Assembly (NCBI GenBank): GCA_021806865.1
Contig: JAKAPU010000054.1
Coordinates: 1 to 14,330 of the forward strand
Direction: 5' to 3'
Length of the DNA: 14,330 nt
Source: an archaeon
GTDB taxonomy: Archaea; Thermoproteota; Nitrososphaeria; Nitrososphaerales; CADDZS01
In this document: piece after piece, positions 1 through 7,461 of the stretch
How the letters are laid out: each line of letters begins with the position of its first letter
How positions within the stretch are numbered: position 1 is the stretch's first letter
Notes under the pieces: generated by a model
Told to the model about the DNA's origin: nothing
What the model saw: the letters and a program-made list of their open reading frames with translations, nothing else
The model's database searches: none
Program-made: the position numbers and the translations under genes

Positions 1-3
1 CCC

Positions 4-21
4 TCATGGTTAAGACCATGA
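4..21. other. Short hairpin at left edge
   Basis: A perfect 7-base inverted repeat (TCATGGT at 4-10, ACCATGA at 15-21) with a 4-base loop. It could be the end of a transcription unit outside the window, but no T-run is visible beside it, so its role is unknown. Confidence 0.3.
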
Positions 22-88
22 CTACAGTACATTTGTGAAGTAAAGTGACAAGCGACATCAAAGAGAATCAAAATTGAACCCACAAAAA

Positions 89-179
89 TGGTGGGGTCGG
101 CCGGATTCGAACCGGCGGTCACGAGCGATCTCGCTATAGTCCCGAGGCTCGCATGTTGACCAAGCTACACCACGGCCCC
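89..179 (-). tRNA. tRNA-Pro (anticodon CGG) with a 13-nt canonical intron
   Basis: The minus strand folds as a tRNA. The acceptor is GGGGCCG (179-173) against CGACCCC (99-93), the D arm is at 170-153, and the T arm is GCCGG-TTCGAAT-CCGGC. The anticodon stem CGAGC (151-147) pairs with GCTCG (126-122). The 20 bases between them exceed a 7-base loop by 13, which places an intron at position 37/38, the usual archaeal site (about 140-128). The anticodon is CGG (144-142), reading CCG proline codons. The 3' CCA is encoded (91-89) and is followed by five T on the transcribed strand, a simple archaeal terminator. One acceptor pair is a C-A mismatch (C5-A68). Confidence 0.9.
128..140 (-). other. tRNA-Pro intron, 13 nt
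   Basis: Inserted after anticodon-loop base 37. The exact cut may lie one base to either side, because A or C can serve as base 38. The intron contains AGCGA, which can pair with TCGCT at the intron/3' exon junction and so competes with the anticodon stem. This may be part of the bulge-helix-bulge fold cut by the archaeal splicing endonuclease. Confidence 0.75.
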
Positions 180-180
180 A

Positions 181-689
181 ACATGCTTTACAATCCAAGG
201 AATTCTAGCCCTTAAGAAATTGTTGGTTCACTCGGAGATCTTGAACGCTATGGTAATGCCATCGCGAAGAGGTACAATGACAGGTACATCTCTTGCCAGA
301 GTAGACAAGCTTGTTGAACTTTCTTATTGTGGATCTTGGCTCGCTCCTTTCAGAGGGAACGCCGACTAGCCACTAGCACAGCGTATTGTCCGCTATGAGA
401 AAACTACCGACAAGTAACAGTCCGATGAAAGGAGCTGTGAACTTGTCGTCAGGTCAAAGTTCACTTGTTACTCATGAGCTGACGGAGACTTGAACCCAAA
501 TGATAGTTAATCTCTGATTCCCACTAGCCAAAGCGTACAATTTACTGCTCGTTTTACCTGTTTTCAGTATCGTGACGTATAGGTTTGCACACCTTCTCTT
601 GCAACAAGTAGCGTTCCGACATTTCAGGTTCTATCTCAGAGTTAGCTCACAGCCGAATTCTGCCACTAACTGCGTCTGGTTGATCCTGT
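181..689. other. Long spacer without a convincing gene
   Basis: No ORF of credible length is seen on either strand. A perfect 8-base inverted repeat, GTGAACTT (437-444) and AAGTTCAC (457-464), surrounds a 12-base loop; it is not followed by a T-run and could be a protein-binding site or an RNA hairpin. A short frame at 216-317 reads in a protein-like way but is too short to call. Confidence 0.5.
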
Positions 690-1319
690 TTACTCTTTGA
701 GCTTCTGCGCAAGAGGAGTGTTTAGGATTAACTTTTTCACATCTTCGACGGCTCTACCATCAAACACGATCTGCGCGGTATGAAGGAAACCAGCTCCAAG
801 CTGCAATAAATAATCGCTGGACATCATCACCTTCTTGATCTTCACATCTTTAATCTGGTCGTAGGAAAGCTTTGATGCTACAGAAGCTTGAACCTCGTTC
901 GGAAGATCGCCCTTATCAAAACTCACAACGGGCCTGTCGTATACCTTCTTCTTTAGGTCGCCCCACCTTTTCATTCCAACCAGACCTCCGATGCCAGACA
1001 ATGTCGCAGGGTTGCCGAACCCCACTAGCCACGCTGCAACAACCGGTAACGGGCTGGCTCTGTTTGCTAGCTCACTAATTTTTGAAAGTGGAACCTGCAA
1101 GGCTTCTCTATCTGTGAATATGACCGAACGGGGTTGTAGCTCGGCGATTCCGCAGCATAAAGAATTGTCCCAATGATCTGATCCAATAGATAGTTCGAGC
1201 CAGTCATTGAATTGCTGCGATTTATCATTTGTGAACTGGACAACCTGACGCGCTCGATATTTTTGAGAGTAGGCAAGTTGCGAGAGTTGTGGCCCGCTAG
1301 ACCTCTCTTGTCTGTGACT
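690..1319 (-). CDS. Hypothetical protein, possibly PH-like; 5' end unresolved
   Basis: The first usable start is TTG at 1100, giving 136 residues. The frame stays open for 73 further sense codons up to 1319, and this extension reads like protein (for example PRSVIFTDREALQVPLSKIS across the TTG). Those 73 codons contain no ATG, GTG or TTG. The likely explanations are a frameshift near 1255, with a TTG at 1276 in the next frame as start, or loss of the true start. The C-terminal half (YDQIKDVKIKKVMMSSDYLL, then a helix ending in LAQKLKE) has the strand-then-helix feel of bacterial/archaeal PH-like domains, but I do not recognise the family with confidence. The gene stands alone, with no partner close on its strand. 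Confidence 0.55.
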   Translation of the reverse strand, partial: SHRQERSSGPQLSQLAYSQKYRARQVVQFTNDKSQQFNDWLELSIGSDHWDNSLCCGIAELQPRSVIFTDREALQVPLSKISELANRASPLPVVAAWLVGFGNPATLSGIGGLVGMKRWGDLKKKVYDRPVVSFDKGDLPNEVQASVASKLSYDQIKDVKIKKVMMSSDYLLQLGAGFLHTAQIVFDGRAVEDVKKLILNTPLAQKLKE

Positions 1320-1645
1320 TCAATACGTCTCAGAACTTGAGCCAGGATCTAGATTGGAAAGTCTGTTTACTTACATAGGACACTTTGCGTTACAAAGCAA
1401 TCATGGGCGAACTCAAGAGTGGTCATCCTGCCGCAATGAGATGGGATTACTTCGGTTTGACAACGTGGCATCCACTTGGATGTTCATTGAACTCCTTTCT
1501 ACACATGATTGCGCCCAACAGACAACTCTGGGAAGAACTCGTCTCCAATGCAGCCTTTGAGAGTGATTTTCATTCTTCAGGGCAATGGTAGGGCTTGGCG
1601 TTTCTCAAGATCACATCACTTAGATGAAGATTCGGAGGGACTTGT
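1320..1645. other. Spacer upstream of the surface-protein cassette
   Basis: It should hold the promoter of the cassette that starts at 1646, but I cannot point to a clear TATA box. A plus-strand frame at 1403-1591 (62 codons from an ATG) is open and rich in W, H and P. It lacks a ribosome site or a recognisable domain, so I do not call it as a gene. Confidence 0.4.
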
Positions 1646-4090
1646 TTGGGAAACGAAAACCGTGGCAGATATTCGCGAAGAAGAAAGTGGTCAGCGGTGT
1701 TTCTGCTCCTGCTCCTTCTTGTTGCCAGTCCTTTGGCCTTGCACTCGACAGAATCTGTCTTTGCCTCTTCAACTGGGTTCAATATTTCAGCCCAGTCGAC
1801 CCTTGCCCTCGGACAGACCATCAAGCTTACCGGAACCGTGTGTCCGAATCCCAGCAACACCTTCACATTTGTCGTTGTTGTAAATTACACCGGTCCGTCG
1901 GGGCAAGTGGTAAGCAAGACTGAGCAGATTGGTTACGGCCAGGTCTCTCTCTGCAACTCTCCCTTTACAATTGATTCGAGTACTCTGTTCAACAGCACGG
2001 GTGACTGGCAGATACAGGCACAGGCGCAGTGGACAGACTCAAACGACGTGCCTCAGACAATGAATAGCAATTCTTTCGATTTCACTGTTGTTGCTCAGCA
2101 AACGACGACAACTTCCTCTTCTTCAACTAGCACGAGCAGCAGTGTCATTACGACAATCAGCAGCATCGCTTCATCCACTTCGGCAACCAGTACAACCACT
2201 TCTTCGACCTCTTCCTGCGGGTTCGTGTCGGGCATTTGCAGCAACAACTTTGTATCAACGACTTCATCTGCTTCCAAGAACGTAACATTAAGCGCGAACA
2301 GCGAGGCCAGCATTCAGCTGAACGTCACGCAACCGAGCTACCTCGGCTACTTTGCCATCAGCTCGTCGGCCTCAATAGAGGAAGGAATCTTATCTCCAAC
2401 ACAATTCGACGCGTTTACGCAATACGGCCAGGCAGCTAGTCTCTGCGACGGTTCTGCGGCATCATACTCTGAATCGTGCGGAACTTCGCTTCTAAACGGG
2501 CTTCTGATCTTGCCCGGGTCCTATTACCTTGTTGTGTATTCTCCGCAATCTTCAACACAAGTATATTTTGGATACGATTCTTCGCTGTCGCTTCAAGTTG
2601 TAAATGCCACGACGTATGTGGGCGCCTTTGTCGATGTGAGTGCTGGAGCTCCTGCGTCGTTTACAGTCAGTGAGGTCACGATAGGTTCCCCTTCTGTAAT
2701 GCAATTGTTTGGAATAAGTAACGTCTCGGTAAACTATCAAATCACCGATCTAATTACTCAGAAAGTAGTCTTCACATCCCCATATCTTACGACAACGAAC
2801 GTTACTGGTACAATGCCAGCGTCTTCTGTCGAACCCTATTACAGTGTGGCGCTTCCACCAAGCATCTACCAACTTTCCATAGCGGCAAATCCAGCCGACC
2901 AGGCTGACACGAACGCGGAAGTATACTTTGAGTATAATCTGACCATGCCCACTATTAACCCGTATTACTTCATCCTTGCCGACAAAGTTCTAGCCTCTCA
3001 ATTTGGTGTATGCATCACCACCCAATGCCCATACACGAGCGCCCCCATGGGCGTTGCTTCTTTTGGCTTGTACAACGACAGTGGCGCGGTATCACCATAC
3101 CCACAGGCCGTTGAGACTCCTGCGCTACTAGGCGCAACCGAGATCAGCGCGATCAGAACCAATGTTACGTGCTCTTACTCACCGTGCAACGATGCCTCTA
3201 ACCAGCTGAACGGCGAGCTCGTAGTGATAAACAATGATGGCAGCCGCTACGTCTACTGGACGCAGAACGCTGTGGTCTTCAACACCGACGGTAAACAAGC
3301 TGCGTTGTGGGACGATGTCAATAATCAGTCGGGAGACTACGCAACCCTGACCAATACATCCATAACCTCGCCATACGGTGATTTTGCTAGTGGCGGCTAC
3401 TTTGGAATACAGAACAACCCGCAGTACTTGCAGAACAGATGGATGAGCTACACTCTTCCACTCCAGTACGCTTTTGGCATGAGTGAAACCGTAATCCCGG
3501 GCGTTGGGGTCGAGATCAACATGAGTAACGACGTCATAAATGGTTTCCAGCAGACGGGGCTGGTCACATTCGATCAGATCACGATACACGACCCGGACAT
3601 TAAGACCGCGTACTATTACGTCTCTGGAACGGAATACACGCCGTCTGGATTGGTTGAAGGCAAGTCTTTCTTCGACGCGGAGAACATTTTTGGAGGCGGT
3701 GGTGGCGGAGCAGCCGCTGACTTTGTTGCGTTCGGCGCGAGAGTCAACGTCGGCTACATTGACCCAGGCACGCAGAATTTCGCAATCTTTCCATCGGGGT
3801 ACAGCTTTGGGCAAGACACTGGTGAAAGCGCAGTCAATCTCAAGGCAACATACGCAGGAAATGGGACGGTTGCCCTAAGCATCGGACAGTCCAATTGGCA
3901 ATACATCTACCCAGGATCATCTTCCACGACTTCTGGTCACTCTTCAACTGCTATAACGTCCTCTGTGAAGACGGGCCCACAAGGGCTCAACTATGGATTG
4001 TTGGCGATTGTCGCAGTGGCGATTGTCGTCACTGGAGGCGGAGCTACATTTGTAGTGAGGAGAAGGAGGGCGCTTCCCCCGCCTCCGTAG
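1646..4090 (+). CDS. Membrane-anchored thermopsin-like (A5) surface protease
   Basis: An 814-residue secreted protein. Residues 11-40 form a signal peptide (RRRKW, then a Leu-rich helix). Residues 41-149 are an Ig-like domain containing VCPNP. Residues 151-195 are a Ser/Thr linker, probably glycosylated. A beta-rich region covers 205-430. Residues 435-755 resemble thermopsin: APMGVASFGL (466-475), a YVYWTQNAVVFNTD block (535-548), LWDDVNNQSG (554-563), FDQITI (642-647), AYYYVSGTEYTPSG (655-668) and an ENIFGGGGGGAAADF block (679-693). Thermopsins are acid proteases of acidophilic archaea. The C-terminus has a membrane helix (784-803) and a cytoplasmic RRRRALPPPP tail. The TTG start has GGAGGG about 5 bases upstream. 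It heads a four-gene cassette. Family assignment is from remembered motifs and the catalytic residues are not asserted. Confidence 0.8.
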   Translation: MGNENRGRYSRRRKWSAVFLLLLLLVASPLALHSTESVFASSTGFNISAQSTLALGQTIKLTGTVCPNPSNTFTFVVVVNYTGPSGQVVSKTEQIGYGQVSLCNSPFTIDSSTLFNSTGDWQIQAQAQWTDSNDVPQTMNSNSFDFTVVAQQTTTTSSSSTSTSSSVITTISSIASSTSATSTTTSSTSSCGFVSGICSNNFVSTTSSASKNVTLSANSEASIQLNVTQPSYLGYFAISSSASIEEGILSPTQFDAFTQYGQAASLCDGSAASYSESCGTSLLNGLLILPGSYYLVVYSPQSSTQVYFGYDSSLSLQVVNATTYVGAFVDVSAGAPASFTVSEVTIGSPSVMQLFGISNVSVNYQITDLITQKVVFTSPYLTTTNVTGTMPASSVEPYYSVALPPSIYQLSIAANPADQADTNAEVYFEYNLTMPTINPYYFILADKVLASQFGVCITTQCPYTSAPMGVASFGLYNDSGAVSPYPQAVETPALLGATEISAIRTNVTCSYSPCNDASNQLNGELVVINNDGSRYVYWTQNAVVFNTDGKQAALWDDVNNQSGDYATLTNTSITSPYGDFASGGYFGIQNNPQYLQNRWMSYTLPLQYAFGMSETVIPGVGVEINMSNDVINGFQQTGLVTFDQITIHDPDIKTAYYYVSGTEYTPSGLVEGKSFFDAENIFGGGGGGAAADFVAFGARVNVGYIDPGTQNFAIFPSGYSFGQDTGESAVNLKATYAGNGTVALSIGQSNWQYIYPGSSSTTSGHSSTAITSSVKTGPQGLNYGLLAIVAVAIVVTGGGATFVVRRRRALPPPP

Positions 4091-4107
4091 TTGTGAACAT
4101 AGGGTGA

Positions 4108-4497
4108 GTGAGAGAGTTGAGTTACACAAGGAACGATCTGATAGGAAAGAAGGTATATGGCCCGGACGCAAGTTTCCTAGGCGAGATTTACGATCTCGGG
4201 CTCACGATAGGAGTCACCGAGCCTTCACTCATCATAAAGGGAGAGTCGTCCAATTTCGAGCTTCCCTGGGAAAATGTGGCCTTTGTAAAGGATATAGTTC
4301 TGACAAAGCAAGTAGTGGTGCCTTCGTCCTTCAAACAGATACAAGTTGGAGAGGCTCCAAAACAACAGACAATAACACAGCCGCAACAGAGTGCACCCAT
4401 AAGCACTCCCAAGTTCTGCACGAGCTGCGGCAAGCATCTCAAGTGGATCAAGGAATACAACCGGTTTTACTGCTACAACTGCAAGAAGTACGCCTGA
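4108..4497 (+). CDS. PRC-barrel domain protein with C-terminal zinc ribbon
   Basis: A 129-residue soluble protein. Residues 8-70 resemble a PRC-barrel: the opening is LIGKKVYGPDASFLGEIYDL and the middle holds FELPWENVAFVKDIV. A Gln/Pro-rich linker covers 80-100. The C-terminal zinc ribbon has C104-x2-C107 and C122-x2-C125. PRC-barrels are found in archaeal small proteins of unknown function, in RNA-processing proteins and in cell-division proteins (CdpB family), so the exact role here is open. The GTG start follows the thermopsin-like stop by 17 bases, so co-transcription is likely. The protein may sit at the inner membrane face, near the proline-rich tails of its two neighbours; that is inference. 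Confidence 0.8.
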   Translation: MRELSYTRNDLIGKKVYGPDASFLGEIYDLGLTIGVTEPSLIIKGESSNFELPWENVAFVKDIVLTKQVVVPSSFKQIQVGEAPKQQTITQPQQSAPISTPKFCTSCGKHLKWIKEYNRFYCYNCKKYA

Positions 4498-4533
4498 TAA
4501 ATCGTTGTAAAAGAGATTTGTGAGTGAAATTAA

Positions 4534-5133
4534 TTGAAAAATCTGAAAGCCACTTTAGCAATCGCGCTAATTATTGCTTCGTTCACTTTTGCTTTCGCGC
4601 CGCCCTTTTCTCTTGGAGGAAACGCGCTCTATTCGAGTGGAGCAGCCTACACATACACAATTTTTACTGCGACAACGAATCAGGAATCGAATCCTCCCAC
4701 GGTTACACATTTCACTCCGAATTCAACCATAGTGATAGAAGGCAGCGTTTGTCCTAATCCGATAATAGGGATCTTGAACAACATTTACGCAAACGTGACT
4801 TACACGAGACCTGATGGTTCTACCTTCACGGATTCAACAACCCTTGCGGCTAATCAGTATGATTACTGTTCGGGCGGCGGCGATCTGGTCGATAGTATTC
4901 AAGCTGACATGCAGGGAACATGGCACGTTCAGTCTGTGGCTTACATCGATTGGGGAAACGGTACCCTCACTGATGTATCGAGTAACACAGTCAGCTTTAC
5001 TGTTGCGCCAGCTAGCTCGAGCCTTACCGAGCTCGCGCTCATACCACTGGTAGTAATTGTCATCATCGTTGGAGTCGCGTTCATGCTTCTCAGGAGAAGG
5101 GGTGGAAGACAACTTCCGCCACCCCCTGCGTAG
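4534..5133 (+). CDS. Small secreted membrane-anchored protein, paralogous to the ends of the thermopsin-like protein
   Basis: A 199-residue protein with a signal peptide (residues 5-22), one extracellular domain (40-157), a membrane helix (165-186) and a cytoplasmic tail RRRGGRQLPPPPA. The domain shares its plan with residues 41-149 of the protein at 1646-4090: both have VCPNP, then an NVTYTRPDG or VNYTGPSG strand, then a lone Cys, a G-x-W strand and a final FTV strand. The membrane helix and tail match as well. This is therefore a minimal version without the protease and Ser/Thr-linker regions. It may be a subunit, inhibitor or cell-wall partner of the larger protein. The start is TTG; no strong ribosome site is visible. 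It lies 36 bases after the PRC gene and 8 before the next. Confidence 0.8.
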   Translation: MKNLKATLAIALIIASFTFAFAPPFSLGGNALYSSGAAYTYTIFTATTNQESNPPTVTHFTPNSTIVIEGSVCPNPIIGILNNIYANVTYTRPDGSTFTDSTTLAANQYDYCSGGGDLVDSIQADMQGTWHVQSVAYIDWGNGTLTDVSSNTVSFTVAPASSSLTELALIPLVVIVIIVGVAFMLLRRRGGRQLPPPPA

Positions 5134-5141
5134 TTTCGATA

Positions 5142-6213
5142 GTGAGTGGCGCTTTGTTGCATTGCTCTAACTGCGGATTAGAAGCGACTACGAATGATCT
5201 TTTCTGTGCGGGTTGCGGTCGGAAACTGATGAAATCTGATCCTATTGCAGTAAGATCAACACCAGAAGAAATTACTGTTTCTTCCGTGACCGCAAGGTCA
5301 GGCCACGCGTTTTCGCTGTCTGACTCTAGGGGAACGCTGTTCTTTGGCATCACGGCATCTGTGATGATGCTGGCTGCGCAATTACTCCATGGGTACGTCC
5401 ATGAAATGTTGGGACACGGAGTCGTTGCGCTCTTGGTGGGTCAGAAGCTACAAGGTTTCTACCTGTCACCCTTTGGCGCCTCGTACACTTTCGTTTCCAT
5501 CAGCTCGTCTCCTGCCTTCGCTGCCCTGCAATACGCTGCAGGAACGATAGTTTCCGTGCCTCTCGGAGTTATTCTTCTATTTTGGGTCTATCCGTGGGCC
5601 AAAAAAAGAAGAATCCTCATTTGGTCTACGATTGGCAGTTCTCTTGTTTATCATGATGCTTGAAACGGACCTTCTTTACGGGTTTGCCAGTCCGTTAATT
5701 CAGTTTGGAGATATCTACGACATCACTCGAGTACTGTCAATTCATCCCCCTAGCTTGTTGTCACTAGTGTTCTTTCCCGTAGTGCTGATTGTGTACTATC
5801 CAATTCTCAGGGAGTACCTTGAACTCCTTGCTCCTTATGCTGGAAAAGATCAATTACTAAAGGATCGGCGCGCGAGATTCAAATTCCTTTTGAAAGTCAC
5901 TTACGTACCAACTATTTTCATTCTGCTGGAGGAGCTTGTGGGCATTGGAATTTTCTCCGTATCTGCAGGCGTGTTCTTTGTTGTTGGATTGGCCGTCTTG
6001 GTTAGCCCATTACTCCCAGCCATCTATGTGTGCTCTTACTACTACGATCCATCCAAACGAGCGTCGAACGTTCTTCAAGATGCTACGGATGCAGAAGCGA
6101 GATTGGCATTCAACGACTTGTTAAAGTACACAATCATCTGCCTTTTGTTCATGGCTGCGACCGAGGCCGTGTTCGGGCCGACCCCAAGAATTGTAAGCCT
6201 TGAATCCGTGTGA
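5142..6213 (+). pseudogene. Zinc-ribbon membrane metalloprotease-like (M50-type) gene split by a frameshift
   Basis: The first part (5142-5663, 173 residues) has a zinc ribbon (C8, C11, C22, C25), a linker, then membrane helices from about residue 64. One helix carries HEMLGHG (87-93), a metalloprotease-like His-Glu-x3-His arrangement, followed by LSPFGASY. The second part (from 5632, or from about 5602 in its open frame, to 6213) continues as a multi-helix membrane protein. Joining the frames gives about 356 residues. The change needed is +1, and a run of seven A at 5601-5607 is the obvious slip site; any point up to 5660 is possible. The GTG start lies 8 bases after the previous stop. It could be a real pseudogene, an assembly error or a gene that depends on slippage. 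The motif differs from the classical HExxH by one residue, so activity is uncertain. Confidence 0.65.
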
Positions 6214-6436
6214 GGATGGGCTGCCTGTCGGCGTATCTCGTCGCAAATTTTCTCATCCTAGTGATCTAAAGATACACTAAGCAGATTGAGGCCCGAATTC
6301 TTTAGGTCAGAGATCGATTTCTTTCCTGAGGTGCCGTTTGTCGTGATCGAGGTAAACTTTCTACGGCTGCTAGCTTAGCTGACTATCTCAGTCAGGTTGG
6401 GGTGAAAGTGCTTTACGCGCCACAGCAGGTTCCTTC
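6214..6436. other. Convergent intergenic gap holding a P-loop gene remnant
   Basis: It separates the plus-strand surface cassette from the minus-strand cupredoxin gene. No terminator hairpin with a T-run is evident. The part from 6286 onward carries the decayed kinase-like frame described separately. Confidence 0.5.
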
Positions 6437-6439
6437 TCA
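6286..6439 (+). pseudogene. Remnant of a thymidylate-kinase-like N-terminus
   Basis: From a TTG at 6286 one frame reads through IDFFPEVPFVVIE, ending at 6351. The next frame then continues from 6351 with GKLSTAASLADYLSQVGVKV followed by LYAPQQVPSQL. Laid end to end this matches the start of thymidylate kinases (FxVIEGxDGxGKST, then a helix ending in LxxYL, then GxxV), with about 4 residues of the Walker A loop missing and a frameshift at that point. The remainder of a kinase (about 150 residues) is absent, and the fragment runs into the 3' end of the cupredoxin gene on the other strand. It is read as a dead fragment left by recombination. Evidence is motif-level only. Confidence 0.45.
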
Positions 6440-7312
6440 GCTAGCCACGACTAATTGCCCGTACATTCCTGATTGTGCGTGTCCCGGATAAGTACACAGG
6501 TACCAGAAAGTGCCAGCTTGGCTGAATGTCAGAGAATACGAGTATTCGTGAGCCAATCCCTGATCATAGTTTGCAGGAGGTAGGAAGGACATCATTGACA
6601 TTACCGGGAATGTTGTAGAACCTGATGTTCCGCTCGACCAGTGAGATGACATCATGCCTTGCATCGACATGTATGGGTAGGGAGAGCTGATTGAAGATAC
6701 AACCATGTTGTGATACATGTCATCGTCCAGGTTCACAATTGAGAAGTGAACAGTTGCTCCTGCAGGGATGAATAAAGTGGGATTGATCAAGCCGTAGATG
6801 ACAAACACGTCATCATGTGAATAGGCAGGTGGCTGCATTCCTGTCAGGTTTATGGCCCTGTCAGGCATTATCGCAAGCACGGGAATGCTGATGTCTTGAG
6901 AACCGAACGCTATCGAGTTGCTGCTTGAATTCACTTTGGCGTAGGAAGGAATGGTTTGCATCAGTTGTATTGCCTGCTGGATGGATAAGGACTGGCCTAG
7001 CGTTGTCATCATTCCGCCGTAACCATTTCCATAGATTCCTCCCATCATGCCACCGTAGCCGTTATCGTATCCTCCACCCATCATTCCGCCACCATAATTC
7101 CCGCCCATCATTCCTCCATTGCCATAGTAACCACCCATCATACCTCCGAAGTTGCCTGGTTGTTGTGTTCCAGTAGTTGTTGAATGTGCAAAGCCCGGAA
7201 AGTTAAAGCCACGCATTCCTCCACCAGCGTACGCGCTAACGAAAGGCAACGAAAGACCTACGGCCAAGACAGCTGCTAATACTATCACGATTATTGTTGT
7301 TCGCGTCGTCAT
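6437..7312 (-). CDS. Methionine/glycine-rich secreted cupredoxin (rusticyanin/sulfocyanin-like)
   Basis: A 291-residue protein. Residues 5-28 form a signal peptide or N-terminal anchor. Residues 30-102 are a Gly/Tyr/Asn-rich stretch with five GGMM units (Met pairs at 58, 68, 77, 89 and 101). Residues 165-291 form a cupredoxin fold. The type-1 copper ligands are visible: H201 (in DDDMYHNMVV) and C273, H278 and M283 in WYLCTYPGHAQSGMYG, the Cys-x4-His-x4-Met spacing of rusticyanin and sulfocyanin. A second Met cluster at 215-241 lies between the ligand blocks. It probably carries electrons outside the membrane; the Met-rich arm may store or deliver Cu(I), which is inference. It lies downstream of a Met-loop regulator on the same strand. 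ATG start with AGGA just upstream. Confidence 0.88.
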   Translation of the reverse strand: MTTRTTIIVIVLAAVLAVGLSLPFVSAYAGGGMRGFNFPGFAHSTTTGTQQPGNFGGMMGGYYGNGGMMGGNYGGGMMGGGYDNGYGGMMGGIYGNGYGGMMTTLGQSLSIQQAIQLMQTIPSYAKVNSSSNSIAFGSQDISIPVLAIMPDRAINLTGMQPPAYSHDDVFVIYGLINPTLFIPAGATVHFSIVNLDDDMYHNMVVSSISSPYPYMSMQGMMSSHWSSGTSGSTTFPVMSMMSFLPPANYDQGLAHEYSYSLTFSQAGTFWYLCTYPGHAQSGMYGQLVVAS

Positions 7313-7364
7313 TTCCTGTCAACCTTGGTAGAAGTATGGAAAATGGCGGGGTATGGATGTTTGC

Positions 7365-7382
7365 TGAAACGGTTTCGTTTCA
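7365..7382. promoter_or_regulatory. Candidate operator upstream of the cupredoxin gene
   Basis: A perfect 7-base inverted repeat, TGAAACG (7365-7371) and CGTTTCA (7376-7382), with a 4-base centre, lying about 53-70 bases upstream of the cupredoxin start. Its size and place suit a winged-helix dimer, such as the membrane regulator encoded just upstream. A hairpin acting at the end of the regulator transcript is the alternative. Confidence 0.45.
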
Positions 7383-7390
7383 TGCTCTGT

Positions 7391-7408
7391 TGCCTCATAC
7401 GAGAGGCA
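7391..7408 (-). terminator. Weak hairpin downstream of the membrane regulator
   Basis: TGCCTC (7391-7396) pairs with GAGGCA (7403-7408) around a 6-base loop, about 55 bases beyond the regulator stop. There is no T-run, so termination is only a possibility. Confidence 0.25.
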
Positions 7409-7461
7409 CAGAAGCAGCTTTGCTTGCCGATCAAAGTGCAGAATTTGAGTAACTGAATCTT

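Noticed and set aside
216..317. Plus-strand frame reading GDLERYGNAIAKRYNDRY
   Set aside because: It looks protein-like but is only about 33 codons, has no start or ribosome site, and a competing frame in the same bases looks equally good.
1403..1591. Plus-strand ORF of 62 codons from ATG
   Set aside because: No domain, no ribosome site, no partner; amino-acid make-up is not convincing.
2094..2220. Repetitive Thr/Ser codon tract as a tandem repeat
   Set aside because: Codons vary and no fixed unit recurs; it is a low-complexity linker.
2095..2313. Minus-strand Val/Glu/Leu-rich ORF
   Set aside because: It is the reverse reading of the Ser/Thr linker codons of the thermopsin-like gene.
3179..3814. 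211-codon minus-strand ORF inside the thermopsin-like gene
   Set aside because: It is a shadow of the real plus-strand gene and is rich in Arg and Val from reversed codons.
7006..7155. Repeated GGMM-coding stretch as a DNA repeat or CRISPR-like array
   Set aside because: The repeats are protein-level GGMM units with irregular spacing and are fully explained by the cupredoxin reading frame.
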